Assembly (NCBI GenBank): GCA_029378245.1
Contig: JARKIF010000017.1
Location: forward strand, 1,116,001 to 1,180,000
Source of the DNA: Roridomyces roridus
Taxonomy: Eukaryota > Basidiomycota > Agaricomycetes > Agaricales > Mycenaceae
Direction of reading: 5' to 3'
DNA length: 64,000 nucleotides
The translations under genes were made by a program, and so were the position numbers. Each line of letters starts with the position of its first letter. Within the stretch, counting starts at the first letter, position 1. Positions 31,035 to 40,910 of the stretch are shown one piece after another. Below the pieces are notes generated by a model that was given only the letters and a program-made list of their open reading frames with translations, ran no database searches and was not told the DNA's origin.

Positions 31035-33357
31035 ATGTTCACTAATACCAGCCGTTTGCACTTTCACGGGTCTCAATTCACCAATGTACTGGGAGATATG
31101 AACGTTACCTATAATCGAGAGGAGCCGTCTGCGGGTGAGTATTATCTTGTGCAGATAGTCATATATTCATTGAGATGCAGTCCGAGAGCCGCCGCCTCAG
31201 CCTATAGCGCACCTCACCACGCCGGAACGCCTTTATTCTGACAGCGAAAGCTATTGCAGTCAACTTCTTCGTCGCGGCCGCGGTTTTCCGCTGTACATCC
31301 CCGCCCCAAGAGGAAATCTTCCCCCAGAGTATGGCTATCGCGGTGTCTCTATCGGAGACGTCGGCAGGGTCACTCCGGAGGGGGTTTTCGACTTTCTTTT
31401 CAACATCTACCTCCCCGCGGACCACCCAATCAACGACAACGACGTGCCTGAAAACCTTTCTCCGTTGGCGCCGTACGACTCGAAGAATGTGCTCCCGATT
31501 GAATATCTAGCGGGCCAGCATGTCTCGACGTCCGCTGTCCATAAGGTCGATTTGGGGCTCTCTGACGAGTATGTAGCTTTCCATTCCACCCGCGTCACGG
31601 TGTGTCTGACCATTCAATTAGCGGGGACTCCGGAGCATTTGTCTTCGATTGTCTGGGGCCCCAGGGTGCAGTACTTGCTCTCCCCCTCGGATCGCGCATC
31701 GAAAGACTGGATCGTTTCGGAGACATGCTGCAATATACGCGTCAGAACGCGGAAAGCTGGTACAGATACGTCAACGGCGCTCGCGGATGCCAACTTTCCA
31801 ACGGCTCATTGTATCTTATCACTGGGTGGGAGAAGGCACGCGCTTGGGGCATGTCCACATTCCAGGAAATCCCTCCCACACGTTACCCGTTTCGGATATC
31901 TTTTGAACCGACTTTCATCAACTCGGCCTCTGGCTCGCAGAAATCGTACCGATGGACTACATCAGGGGCTACTCAGACGAAAAGTTCGGGACCCGTTGCG
32001 ATGGACCAAACACCTCTCAATCAGACCGTGTTCATACACGGATTCTCCATTTCGCTCGGAACGAGCATATGGTCCAGATTATTCGGAACAGTGGAGGTCG
32101 CTCCGATCGTTGATGCTCAACTCGGGCGGAGTACCAAGGAATACATCCCATACGGGACACAGGGATTCAGCAAGTCCTGGGGTGGTTTTGGCTCGTTCTG
32201 GGGTAGTGGAGGAGCTGGTGGGCATGATTCTGGCGTCGCTCTCTCTGATATCTCACCCACACAAGCTGTGAGTTTCATCCCCAAAAATGGCGATGATCAT
32301 GAATTTGACACGATTTTCCAGCTTTTCCACCCTTCACAAATCATGAACGCGTATCTCCTCCGCATGGTTAGTCTTTGATCCCCCACTGGTGTATTGTCTC
32401 AACCGAGTCAACTCAGTGTCCCGATGCAGCAGTCATCATGACCCACGACGACGATTGGCGCGAAATTCTTCGAAGCGGACACATTCCTTCTGTATGCCCG
32501 ATCACACACTTGCTTCTGAGGATTTTGCTTAAAATATACAGGATTCTTCGGACTGGGATGCTCTACAACTTTTGCTGCGGGCTTGTCAAGAATCCAGCGT
32601 TCGAGAAGAAAACGGCCTCGCTGTGTTCAGCCGTTCAACCTCCAGGGATACTCCTCGATACTCGGTCCCTGGGGGTCCTCCAGAAGTGCTATTGCGTGAC
32701 TCATGGCGGCATGGTCCACTAATAACAGGACGTGCAAGCATGGCATCTTCGTCGGCCATCCGCAGATCGTCGACCTTCCGCAGATCGTCAACCTTCCGCA
32801 GAGTCTCTGAGCCGCTTTTATCATTCTCAATGTCTCCCAGAGCGGCGGCAACACCCCTTGAATCACACGACTCGTATGAATCTGGGCAGGCAAGCGGAAG
32901 CCACTCATTCGTGGTTCATTCTCAGTCAGAAGAGAGGCCAGCCGGAACTAGTCATGCGGATTTGGCACACACCCAACCTCAATATATGACGGACGAGGTC
33001 GTCGACGGAGAGCCCCACCTCGGTGGCACCGGAATCAGCTACAACCCGTACCTGGCGCCGACGCCAAACCCCTCACTAATTACGACGTCCTCCTGGACGG
33101 ACGCCGTAGCAGCACACTCGGCCTTCGATGACCCGGCCACCAGGTACAACCCATATCTGCCGCCAAATCCTTTCGTGTCTGCAACACCCTTCCCTGTGGG
33201 ATTCGAGCAAGATTCCCCGCCCATGGAGAGCCTCCAGCCGGCGAACGACGATGCTGAGAGCCTCACTGGGCCAGTTGGCCACTCCTCGCCAGCACCCGAA
33301 GTACCTCATCCGGAGAAGGATGAAGATCAACTTCCCCCGGAGGAAAAGTCGAATTGA
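31035..33357 (+). CDS. Agaricomycete-type orphan protein with FTNVLGDMNV motif
   Basis: It starts MFTNTSRLHFHGSQFTNVLGDMNVTYN-, the HGSQFTNV-GD- motif I recall from the N-termini of many agaricomycete proteins. Spliced reading: 31035-~31130, about 31175-31568, about 31614-32365, then exons containing MTHDDDWREIL and SSDWDALQLLLRACQESS, ending at TGA 33355-33357. A folded region follows the N-terminus (YRGVSIGDVGRVTPEGVFDF, NIYLPADHPIND, DGDSGAFVFDCLGPQGAVLA, NGSLYLITGWEKARAWGM). The C-terminal 200 residues are Ser/Pro-rich and probably disordered, with two copies of a YNPYL-P repeat. No signal peptide or catalytic motif is seen. The function of the family is not known to me. Confidence 0.72.
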
Positions 33358-33704
33358 ACGATTGGTTTTTGTGAGTAACCTTTCTCCTCTACATATGGCG
33401 GTACGCCGTCTAATGTACTTGCAGGCAATAGATTGTTCTGTTGTTTTTGCCAGTGCTGTCCCTGACTCAATCCAATATTGTCTTGCTATCCTTTTCAGTT
33501 TACTCCATCCCGTCATTGTTTTCAACTCGACCGTCCTTGGCAAGAGGCCTACCGAGGATTTCAACTGCAGTTGAAACTTTGAAGATTCAACTTGTTCAGA
33601 CTCACTACTTTCTGACGGGGATGGCAGATGCACATCTTCAGTCCTGAACGGATCGGATTGATCACCCGAAGTAGTAGTCAATTCGAAACAATTCTTATCT
33701 TACA

Positions 33705-33794
33705 GACAACGTGGGGTAAGAAGCCCACTCCCAGCGAGTAGACAGACGAGTATCAAGCTTGGGAGAGCCGGTGGTTCGATTCCACTCGTTGATG
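33705..33794 (+). ncRNA. tRNA-like unit 1
   Basis: 5' strand GACAACG pairs with CGTTGAT using A-T where other units have mismatches. T arm CCGGTGGTTCGATTCCACT. T6 terminator at 33817-33822. Confidence 0.5.
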
Positions 33795-33982
33795 TGTATA
33801 GTCGGCGTGCCAATACTTTTTTCACTCACGCATCGACACGCACCCGAGGACACGTCTCGCATTTACATGACACTGCGCACAAGCTCGTCCTCGCAGAAAC
33901 TCACATCGATGATGACCTGACAAGAAAAGGCGGGTCGGTCACTCTTGAGCTTAAGGCCTTGCCGAATTGAAAGAATCCAACA

Positions 33983-34070
33983 GTCAGCGTGGGGTAAGAA
34001 ACCCGCTCCCAACAGTTAGGTCGCAACGCTCCGTTGGGGAGAGCTGGTGGTTCGACTCCACCCGAGGACA
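33983..34070 (+). ncRNA. tRNA-like unit 2
   Basis: GTCAGCG ... CGAGGACA, T arm GGTGGTTCGACTCCACC, stem CTCCC/GGGAG with a 26-nt loop. T6 at 34087-34092. Confidence 0.55.
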
Positions 34071-34254
34071 TGATCGGAGTTCCTGATTTTTTCTTCCTTG
34101 ACTCGCGCACTGACACACCTGAAACTATCTCTCGCTTCGACCTCCGCAGAACATCCACTCACCCTCCGCCCAATTCAAACCACGACGATAGCCAAAGCAA
34201 AATCCAATCAGTCACTGCTCTTACCTAAAGTCGAATTTGAAGCAGTATCCAATA

Positions 34255-34343
34255 GTCAACGTGGGGTAAGAAACCCGCTCCCAAATGGTTGATCAATGCA
34301 AATTGCTCTGGGAAAGCTGGTGGTTCGAATCCATCCGTGGACA
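34255..34343 (+). ncRNA. tRNA-like unit 3
   Basis: GTCAACG ... CGTGGACA pairs 6 of 7. T arm GGTGGTTCGAATCCATC. T6 at 34371-34376. Very close to unit 5. Confidence 0.55.
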
Positions 34344-34534
34344 ATGTCATGGCCTGAGGCGTTTTGAACATTTTTTGACTCATTCGTTGACAGTGGACGC
34401 GCACCTGAAGCTACTTCTCGCATTGCCGGCATGGTCACGTAGTACGTACTCGAGTCTCGCAGTGCGCACTCCGCACAAACCGCCAAACAAACCCAGTCGG
34501 TCACACTTACCCAAAGTCGATTTAGAGCAGTATC

Positions 34535-34630
34535 GTCAACGTGGGGTAAGAAACTCGCTCCCAAATAGTACCGGGAGACGTCCGAAGCGCATATGGGGGA
34601 GAGCTGGTGGTTCGAGTCCACCCGAGGACA
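34535..34630 (+). ncRNA. tRNA-like unit 4
   Basis: GTCAACG ... CGAGGACA, T arm GGTGGTTCGAGTCCACC, longest hypervariable loop (about 35 nt). T7 at about 34655-34661. Confidence 0.55.
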
Positions 34631-34824
34631 TGAGGAGATGATTGGGTTCCTTTATTTTTTTCTTGACTCATGCGTCGACACACCTGAAGCTACGTAGCTT
34701 ATACCGCTCGCTTCGACCTCCGTGGAACCGTACATACTCACACTTATGAGTCATGATTATAGCCAAACGAGAACCCAATCGGTCGCTACTCTTATCCAAA
34801 TTCGAATTGAAGCGTTATCCAACA

Positions 34825-34913
34825 GTCAACGTGGGGTAAGAAACCCGCTCCCAAATGGTTGCTCAATGCGAACTGCTCTGGGAAAGCTGGGGGTTCGATT
34901 CCATCCGTGGACA
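34825..34913 (+). ncRNA. tRNA-like unit 5
   Basis: GTCAACG ... CGTGGACA, T arm GGGGGTTCGATTCCATC. T7 at 34941-34947. Close relative of unit 3, suggesting duplication of a two-unit block. Confidence 0.55.
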
Positions 34914-35078
34914 ATGCCATGGTGTTGGGCGTTTTGAACATTTTTTTACTCATGCGTTAACAGTGGACACGCACCCGCATTGACTAGTACGTACTCGCAG
35001 TGCGCACTCCACACAAACCGCCAAACAAAACCCAGTCGGTCACACTTACCCAAAGTCGATTTAGAGCAGTGTCCAAGA

Positions 35079-35174
35079 GTCAACGCGGGGTAAGAAACCC
35101 GCTCCCCAATAGTATCTCCAAACGTGCGAAGTGCATATGGGGCAGAGCTGGTGGTTCGAATCCACCCGTGGACA
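35079..35174 (+). ncRNA. tRNA-like unit 6
   Basis: GTCAACG ... CGTGGACA, T arm GGTGGTTCGAATCCACC. T7 at about 35199-35205. Closest to unit 4, consistent with block duplication. Confidence 0.55.
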
Positions 35175-35359
35175 TGAGGAGGCGACTGGAGTCCTTGATT
35201 TTTTTGTCTTGACTCATGCATTGGCACTGGCACACCTGAAGCCACCTCTCGCATTGACACTCTGTGGGACCGTACATACTCAGACTCCGCCCGACATAAT
35301 AGCCAAAGGAACACCCGATCGGTAGCTGCTCTTACCCAACTTCGAAGCAGTACCCAACA

Positions 35360-35444
35360 GTCAACGTGGGGTATCCCAAATGGTTGCTCATGGCGAACTG
35401 CTCTGGCCCGGGGAAAGCTGTTGGTTCGGTTCCGCCCGTGGACA
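35360..35444 (+). ncRNA. tRNA-like unit 7 (deleted, degenerate)
   Basis: GTCAACG ... CGTGGACA is kept. The GGGTAAGAAACCCGC hairpin is reduced by an internal deletion to GGGGTATCCCAAATGG, and the T stem is weakened (GTTGGTTCGGTTCCGCC). T5 at 35467-35471. Confidence 0.4.
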
Positions 35445-35555
35445 TGCTGTGATGCGCTAGGCTATCTTTTTGGCTCATGCATTGACACGCCACAAGACAC
35501 GCCTCCGAGGTCCCGGGACGCATCGGTGACGCTTGCCCAAAATATATATCCAACA

Positions 35556-35645
35556 GTCAACGTGGGCTAAGAAACCCACTCTCAGATGGTCGGCAAGAAT
35601 GAAGAAGTCTTGGGAGAGCTGGTGGTTCGATTCCACCCGAGGACA
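35556..35645 (+). ncRNA. tRNA-like unit 8
   Basis: GTCAACG ... CGAGGACA, hairpin GGGCTAAGAAACCC, stem CTCTC/GGGAG, T arm GGTGGTTCGATTCCACC. T5 at 35674-35678. Related to unit 9. Confidence 0.55.
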
Positions 35646-35915
35646 TGTGATCATCAAATAGTCCCCCAATTTCTTTTTGACTGAAGTATTGGCACACTGG
35701 TGAGACTCCGGCGAATTCAACTCCGCCCCCGTACCCGTAGAGAGCGTGTCGTGCATTGACACGCACCTGAGGCTACCTCTCGCATTGACACTCATAATAC
35801 TAGCAGCTACAAACACACACTCTGCGCCACCTTGAAACACAATATTTAATAGCCAAACGAAAACCCAATCGGTCGCTGTTCTTACCCAAAGTCGAATTTG
35901 AAGCAGTATCCAGCA

Positions 35916-36004
35916 GTCACCGTGGGGTAAGCAACCCACTCTCAGATGGTCGCGCGGAAACAAGGGTCTTGGGAGAGCTGGTGGTTCGAATCCACCCGAG
36001 GACA
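35916..36004 (+). ncRNA. tRNA-like unit 9
   Basis: GTCACCG ... CGAGGACA, hairpin GGGTAAGCAACCC, T arm GGTGGTTCGAATCCACC. T5 at 36024-36028. Confidence 0.55.
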
Positions 36005-36157
36005 TGGAATGACCATCAAAATCTTTTTGACTGACTCAATCAGACACGCACTCTCGCATTGACACTCGTTATTCTACAAACACACAACCCGCATGAATCC
36101 AAACCACGACTCGGTCCCTACTCTTACCCAAAGTCGAATTTGAAGCAGTATCTAACA

Positions 36158-36247
36158 GTCCCCGGGGGGTAAGCAACCCACTCCCAAATAGTAACGCCGA
36201 ATAGAATATGTTGGGGAGGGCTGGTGGTTCGAATCCACCCGGGGACA
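36158..36247 (+). ncRNA. tRNA-like unit 10 (best fold)
   Basis: GTCCCCG and CGGGGAC form a perfect 7-bp acceptor stem followed by A. Hairpin GGGTAAGCAACCC, stem CTCCC/GGGAG, T arm GGTGGTTCGAATCCACC. T7 at 36270-36276. Confidence 0.6.
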
Positions 36248-36385
36248 ATCACAGAGAAAGGTTTCCAAGTTTTTTTGACTGTTCGCACCTCGCACTCTCC
36301 TCTCGCACTCACTCCTCACCCTCAAAACACGAAGATGGCCAACAGTAACTTGGGGAAAAAATACTCATTCCGATCCAATTACAAA

Positions 36386-37996
36386 TTAAACCCACCCCTC
36401 CCTCCTCTGAACCCCCCTCGCACTCGCAACAGAATAAACACTCCCCACACTCTCCCTCGCAACCATCGGCGGTCTCTTTATCTTGATCACCCTCAAAGCC
36501 TCCGTCTCACGATCCCGGAATCGCGCCCACCCAGCCTCCCTCCGTTCCCTCGCCATACTCGGCGCACGCGTCAGCCTGTCATCATCCTCTACCACCGGGC
36601 TGAGGCTGCCTCCGCCGCTGCCGCCAGTAACAGTCTGCAACGCACCAAATACACTCGCACGTAAAGCCTGTCCCCAGCCTTCCTGCTCCAACTCTGGCTC
36701 CTGTGGCTGCTGCTCGGCGGGCGGTAGATCTTGACCATGATCATAATTGCGCGGTGCACCCTCCAGCTTCCTATACGCCTCCCTCACCCTCTCACCCCGA
36801 TAATCACCCTCCCCATATGCATCATCCGCTGCATGCCCATTAGCAACCCACAACGGACCCAAAGTAGCCGCACTATGCAACGTCGAGCGTACGCTCCCCG
36901 TCCGACTACTTGCGCGCGTGTGATACGTCCCAGTAGCAGCAGGATACGGATCCGCGTGTACGAGATGCGCAGGCAAAGGACGCGCGGTGGGATAAGGCCC
37001 TCCACTACCTCCAGCATTGGTTCTCGCTCCACGGGCAGGAGGGAGTGGGTACGCCATACTATCAGCCAGAGGACCGTCCGAGTACCAAGAACAGGCACCG
37101 TCGGCGAAGGGATTCAGAGCAGGGGCGGAGTACATGTGAGCTGGGTCGACCGATGCACGCTGCGGCCTCGGCCCGCCGAAAGGGTTGTTATACGGCATAG
37201 GAATATGTATACTGGAGCTGGGAGCAACTTGCGAGTGGGTCGTCGACGTCGATGCGTGCTGGGCGGCGATAAAGCTATCACTCCGCTTGGGTTCCCCAAC
37301 ATCGCGGTCGCCCGTGAGGGAATACATCGAATGCATCACAGGCGCGATCAACCCCCCGTGAGCATTTTCCTGGTCGCCCCCGCCCTTGGGATCCCAATCA
37401 TGATCATCGACGACGGGGTCCCACCGAATCTTGTCTGCAGCACGGTGGCGCGTGGAGCGTATGCGGAGAACGTATGAGACGGTGACGCAGATGCAGGCGA
37501 AGCCGATGACCGCGCCGAGGGCGATGGCGGCGTCAAAGGGGACACCGTGCTCGAGGGTTTGGGGGCCGTCATCTTTGCTTGATGCAGAGGGCGAGGCGAG
37601 GGCGAGGGGTGAGGAGGTGGGCGAGAGGGATGACGACGATGACGATGCCTGGGTTGTGCTCGAGGTGAGGACACTCGAGAGGTACGTCGAAGAGGAGGAA
37701 GGTAGCGAAGAGGAGGGTAGCGAGGAGGACGGGGTAGATAGCGTCGTCGAGAGCGTGGACAGCGAGGAGGAGGTCAGGGACGCCGCCGTCGAGAACATGA
37801 ACTCGCTCGTGAAGGACAGCGTTGCAGTACTCGCCAACACCGACGGTACTTGCTGAGGTGCCTGAGGCGCATCGTACTGAGGAGCGACTTGCTGCTGTTG
37901 TGGTGGAGGCGGCTGGACGTAGTATGGGATGTCGGCCGACTCGCCCGAGCCGATTTCGAGTTCCAGCTGCGGCATGGGGTAGCGCGTGCGTCGCAT
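36386..37996 (-). CDS. Serine-rich single-pass membrane protein
   Basis: A single open frame of 536 codons. Residues 55-150 form a Ser/Thr-rich, mucin-like segment likely to be O-glycosylated. One membrane span follows at about residues 154-177 (DAAIALGAVIGFACICVTVSYV), then basic LRIRSTRHR as a stop-transfer signal and a long cytoplasmic tail. The tail ends in an ordered-looking region (GWGQALRASVFGALQTV, then ARFRDRETEALRVIKIKR). This is the layout of fungal cell-surface sensor proteins (Mid2/Wsc-like), but no WSC domain is present. No signal peptide is visible after MRRTRYPMPQ, so an upstream exon may be missing. Function is inferred only from layout. Confidence 0.7.
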   Translation of the reverse strand: MRRTRYPMPQLELEIGSGESADIPYYVQPPPPQQQQVAPQYDAPQAPQQVPSVLASTATLSFTSEFMFSTAASLTSSSLSTLSTTLSTPSSSLPSSSLPSSSSTYLSSVLTSSTTQASSSSSSLSPTSSPLALASPSASSKDDGPQTLEHGVPFDAAIALGAVIGFACICVTVSYVLRIRSTRHRAADKIRWDPVVDDHDWDPKGGGDQENAHGGLIAPVMHSMYSLTGDRDVGEPKRSDSFIAAQHASTSTTHSQVAPSSSIHIPMPYNNPFGGPRPQRASVDPAHMYSAPALNPFADGACSWYSDGPLADSMAYPLPPARGARTNAGGSGGPYPTARPLPAHLVHADPYPAATGTYHTRASSRTGSVRSTLHSAATLGPLWVANGHAADDAYGEGDYRGERVREAYRKLEGAPRNYDHGQDLPPAEQQPQEPELEQEGWGQALRASVFGALQTVTGGSGGGSLSPVVEDDDRLTRAPSMARERREAGWARFRDRETEALRVIKIKRPPMVARESVGSVYSVASARGVQRREGWV

Positions 37997-38373
37997 GCCA
38001 AGGGGGAGTGGAGGGTTTTATTTTGGTATTCGGCGAGAGAGTGGATCAGAGCGTGAAAGCAGATCTAGATGGTGTGGGGTAGAAAGAAATGGGTCGACCT
38101 GCGACGATGAGGTGGAAGGAGAAGAAGAGATGCAGAAAGGAGGCTGACCTGATCGGCCTCGATCATCCCGCTCAGTTATCTCCCATCCTCTCCTCTGCGA
38201 GTCGTCCGAGACATTCGCGTGATTTGCGGATAACGTGCAGTGAGCTGGAAGCCCACTACGGTAATCGTGAAAGGAGCATTCTGCACGAAGAGAGAAGACA
38301 AAGAGAAGAGATGTGTATCGACGGATCAGTTCTCGGATTCCGAGGCCGGCACGCGGCGGCAGCCCAGCCCAAC
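37997..38373. other. Intergenic (promoter region of the membrane-protein gene)
   Basis: No gene recognised. Purine-rich stretches (GAGAAGAAGAGAT) occur upstream of the minus-strand gene. Confidence 0.3.
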
Positions 38374-38374
38374 C

Positions 38375-39195
38375 GGCTGAGATTTTCATAACCTTCTCTT
38401 CCAATTTTCTGCTGTGCAGACCGTCTATGACTCGCGCCCTGCCATTGTCTTTTTATGCAAGACCAAGAACACTCGAAGAGCAAGATGCCGAGCGTGCCAT
38501 CAGATCACTCCTGATCCTGATGTATTGCTCTATTTGTCCTCTCTTTCTTCTCATGCTCGCGTCGTTCCGCCGTATCCGTGCCCCTCGTCCTTCGTCGCCA
38601 CTGCCGCCGCAGGCGATTCCCGCGATGTACCCTTTGCCGCTCCACGACCACCATCCGAGACCGTCATCGCTGACGCTACGTTGGGGCCTTCCGTTCCAGG
38701 TGTCTCAGCATTGCCCCAAGCTGACCCTATGGCGGGCTCTACCCCTGTCTACTCCTCATCGACGTCGGTCTCCGGCAAACTGGACAACTCTTTGTCATCG
38801 CCCGCTGTCTCTCCGGCGCCCCCATCTCACTCAAGCTCGCGCCGTAAAGCGGACGACTCCCTGCCCAAGTTGAGAGGGCTGTTCAACAGGAAAAACACCA
38901 AAGGAGGGTAATTGTTGGCGATTCATGATGCTGCATGGATAATATGTACTATTTTACTTTACTTGATGAGTTAGCGAGGTAGATTAGTTTCTAGTTTACC
39001 TGAGTCCAAACTTGGGCGTAGCTGACCAATATCATTGTATTTCTTGTATTTCTCACCACCATCCGATGACTCAATGGCTTGTTTCGGACCCTCCGGAAAC
39101 CACGCTCAACAAACCACCCATCGCTTGGCCACGACGGTCCAGGGTCGCAAGCCCAAGCCCAGGTTCACAAAGTCGCCGTCCCGACACCGGTGTAC
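38375..39195 (+). repeat. Duplicated segment, copy A
   Basis: Two stretches recur in the same order at 40511-40830. 38375-38580 carries the shared run GAGCAAGATGCCGAGCGTGCC, one base of which I omit elsewhere. 39060-39195 carries GGACCCTCCG, GGTCCAGGGTC and GTCGCCGTCCCGAC. Copy A contains an open frame at 38414-38911 (Ser/Pro-rich, ending KLRGLFNRKNTKGG). Copy B lacks the part in between. It is probably debris of a duplicated gene; the family is not recognised. Confidence 0.55.
38414..38911 (+). CDS. Possible Ser/Pro-rich protein or gene remnant
   Basis: An open frame of 165 codons without a recognised domain. The C-terminal half is Ser/Pro-rich and ends in a basic stretch, KLRGLFNRKNTKGG. 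The N-terminal part overlaps the duplicated segment and has no clean start context. It could be the last exon of a larger gene. Confidence 0.3.
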   Translation: MQTVYDSRPAIVFLCKTKNTRRARCRACHQITPDPDVLLYLSSLSSHARVVPPYPCPSSFVATAAAGDSRDVPFAAPRPPSETVIADATLGPSVPGVSALPQADPMAGSTPVYSSSTSVSGKLDNSLSSPAVSPAPPSHSSSRRKADDSLPKLRGLFNRKNTKGG

Positions 39196-40510
39196 ATAAA
39201 CAGGGCTCCTGGCTGATGCGCAACACCACGAACAGGCCGTCTTTCTTGCTCGTCATTTACGACAACGCCGCATCGAAATCAACGTGTGCCAGTGGAGTGT
39301 AAAACGAGATGGTCCATCGCTTTAGTGCTGGTGCACCGTGGACGTTGCGCGCGCGAGTGGAGGATGTGCAGGAGGTCAATGGTGTCAATGGTGTCAGTGA
39401 GTGAGTGAGTCCTCTCTCTCTTCGGGCGCATGTACATTCGGTTTGCTAAGTGTTTCCCGGCAGACTGACGTCCTACAAGCGCACACTCTCAGACAATGAC
39501 TGTCCGTCGGTATACTATGTTCCCGACACCCTCGACGAAACCGACCTGCACCAAGGGCTCGTATACTGACTACATGTGTCGTCGTCCCGTTTTCGCTTCA
39601 ACCCCTGTCTTATCACGACACCAACCACTCGAAACCCACGATGACGAGGAGGCTCTGGTTGAGGAGACACTCAAGTGCCTCACCGCGTGCGTGTTTATTC
39701 TCACCAATCTTCCTGTTCTCTCTTCTCACAAACTCTGTATCCGCGTGTTTCCCGAGGGCGCGAATGACCCAGACGACAACGACTCGGGCGGTGAAGATGA
39801 CGACCACCCTACTACCAGCAAGGCTCTCCGCGCCGCTCACATTTCTGCGCAGAACGCTCGTGTTCAGCAACCGACGCCCATATTCGTCAAGCGGCTCAAG
39901 CCTCCCATGGAAACTAGATATTTTGTTTCTTCAAACCAAGGCATGTCCGGCTCGCTCTCCCTGCCCTGCTGATGCAGAGTTCACTCCTTCCCTACCACTC
40001 TCCTTCGTCTCGCAAGTCCATTTTTCGTTACCGCCGTCCTGTAGTACTTATGTGAATGGTTAGCATCAGGTCGGCTGAATACTCGTGAGCCTTGTAATTC
40101 TCGGTATGTACTCGATATTGTTACCCGCCGTTGCTCGACGAGTTTACAGTCCATCTTGATCGTGTTTGTCCTGGCTTGCAAGTAGAAACTGACCTTTTCT
40201 GGATTCTCTCCTATCCGCACGCGTGAGTTTGCGTTGATTTCCTTCGAACCTTCGCTTACTTCTATCTAGTTATAATGTGTACTTTCGCCTCACTCATCGG
40301 TACGTCCTTGGCATTCACCTCGTATATAACCTTTGCTGATTTTTGACCACTAGCCACCGACCGACGGAAGAACCCAACGCGCTTTTAGTAGTCGGCTCCT
40401 ATGAGCTTTTGGAAGCCACTTACAGTGCGCGGGTTCAAGTGGGAGCTGACAAGGCGCTTGTAACGTGAAAGTCTGATGTCAAAACTTAAAAGGCCGTAGA
40501 AGCTTTTGAC
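39196..40510. other. Possible gene debris
   Basis: An open frame at 39496-39972 (+) encodes an acidic segment (NDPDDNDSGGEDDDHPTTSK) and frames around it stay open for short stretches. Nothing is recognised. Its position between the two copies of the duplicated segment suggests remnants of one broken gene. Confidence 0.25.
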
Positions 40511-40830
40511 GACCGGCTGAGATTTTTCAATCAGCTCCCCCTCTACAGTGAACCGTCTATCATTCGTGCCCTTCCGTTGTCTTTTCATGCCAAAACACTG
40601 GAGGAGCAAGATGCCGAGCGTGCCGTGAGATCACTCCTGATGTTATGCTCTATTTGTCGTCTTTCTCTTCTCACCATCACCGTCTTCTTCCGATGTCCAT
40701 CGCCTTATTTCAGACCCTCCGAGAACCACGCTCGAGGGAACCACCCATAGCGCCCCCGCTGACGGCGGTCCAGGGTCAGAGCTGAGGGCCTCAGGCACAG
40801 GTTCACAGAGTCGCCGTCCCGACGCCGAGT
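40511..40830 (+). repeat. Duplicated segment, copy B
   Basis: Truncated, diverged direct copy of 38375-38580 plus 39060-39195. It starts GGCTGAGATTTTTCAA and ends near CGCCGTCCCGACGCCGAG, 80 bp before the peroxidase gene. Confidence 0.55.
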
Positions 40831-40910
40831 TGCTGTCAAGACTCAACGGCGACATTATGCCGCTACCGAATAAATACTCAGCCAGAGCTCATTGAAGGAA
40901 GTATCGATCT

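Larger units (their letters stand above)
33705..36276 (+). repeat. Tandem array of ten tRNA-like units
   Basis: Ten direct copies of about 90 bp are spaced 196-360 bp apart (mean about 270). Each has a 5' strand like GTCAACG, a GGGTAAGAAACCC hairpin, a CTCCC...GGGAG stem with a 26-35 nt hypervariable loop, a T arm GGTGG-TTCGANT-CCACC, and a 3' strand CGNGGAC plus A that pairs with the 5' strand. Each is followed 17-35 nt later by T5-T7. The spacers are also related: the 35 bp before most cores read CTTACCCAAAGTCGAATTT then GAAGCAGTATCCAACA. The B box is canonical; the A-box region is not, and no anticodon can be assigned. The individual units are listed separately. Confidence 0.85.

Noticed and set aside
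33705..36276. The array as selenocysteine tRNAs or as normal intron-bearing tRNAs
   Set aside because: The stem lengths do not match tRNA-Sec (no long acceptor, no extra arm in the right place), and no T33 plus anticodon can be placed in the loop of any unit.
33705..36276. A CRISPR array
   Set aside because: The repeats are about 90 bp with internal tRNA-like pairing and long related spacers, and the genome is eukaryotic. No cas genes are present.
36731..37477. A plus-strand Arg-rich protein
   Set aside because: Antisense of the serine-rich membrane-protein frame; its composition is the mirror of that gene.
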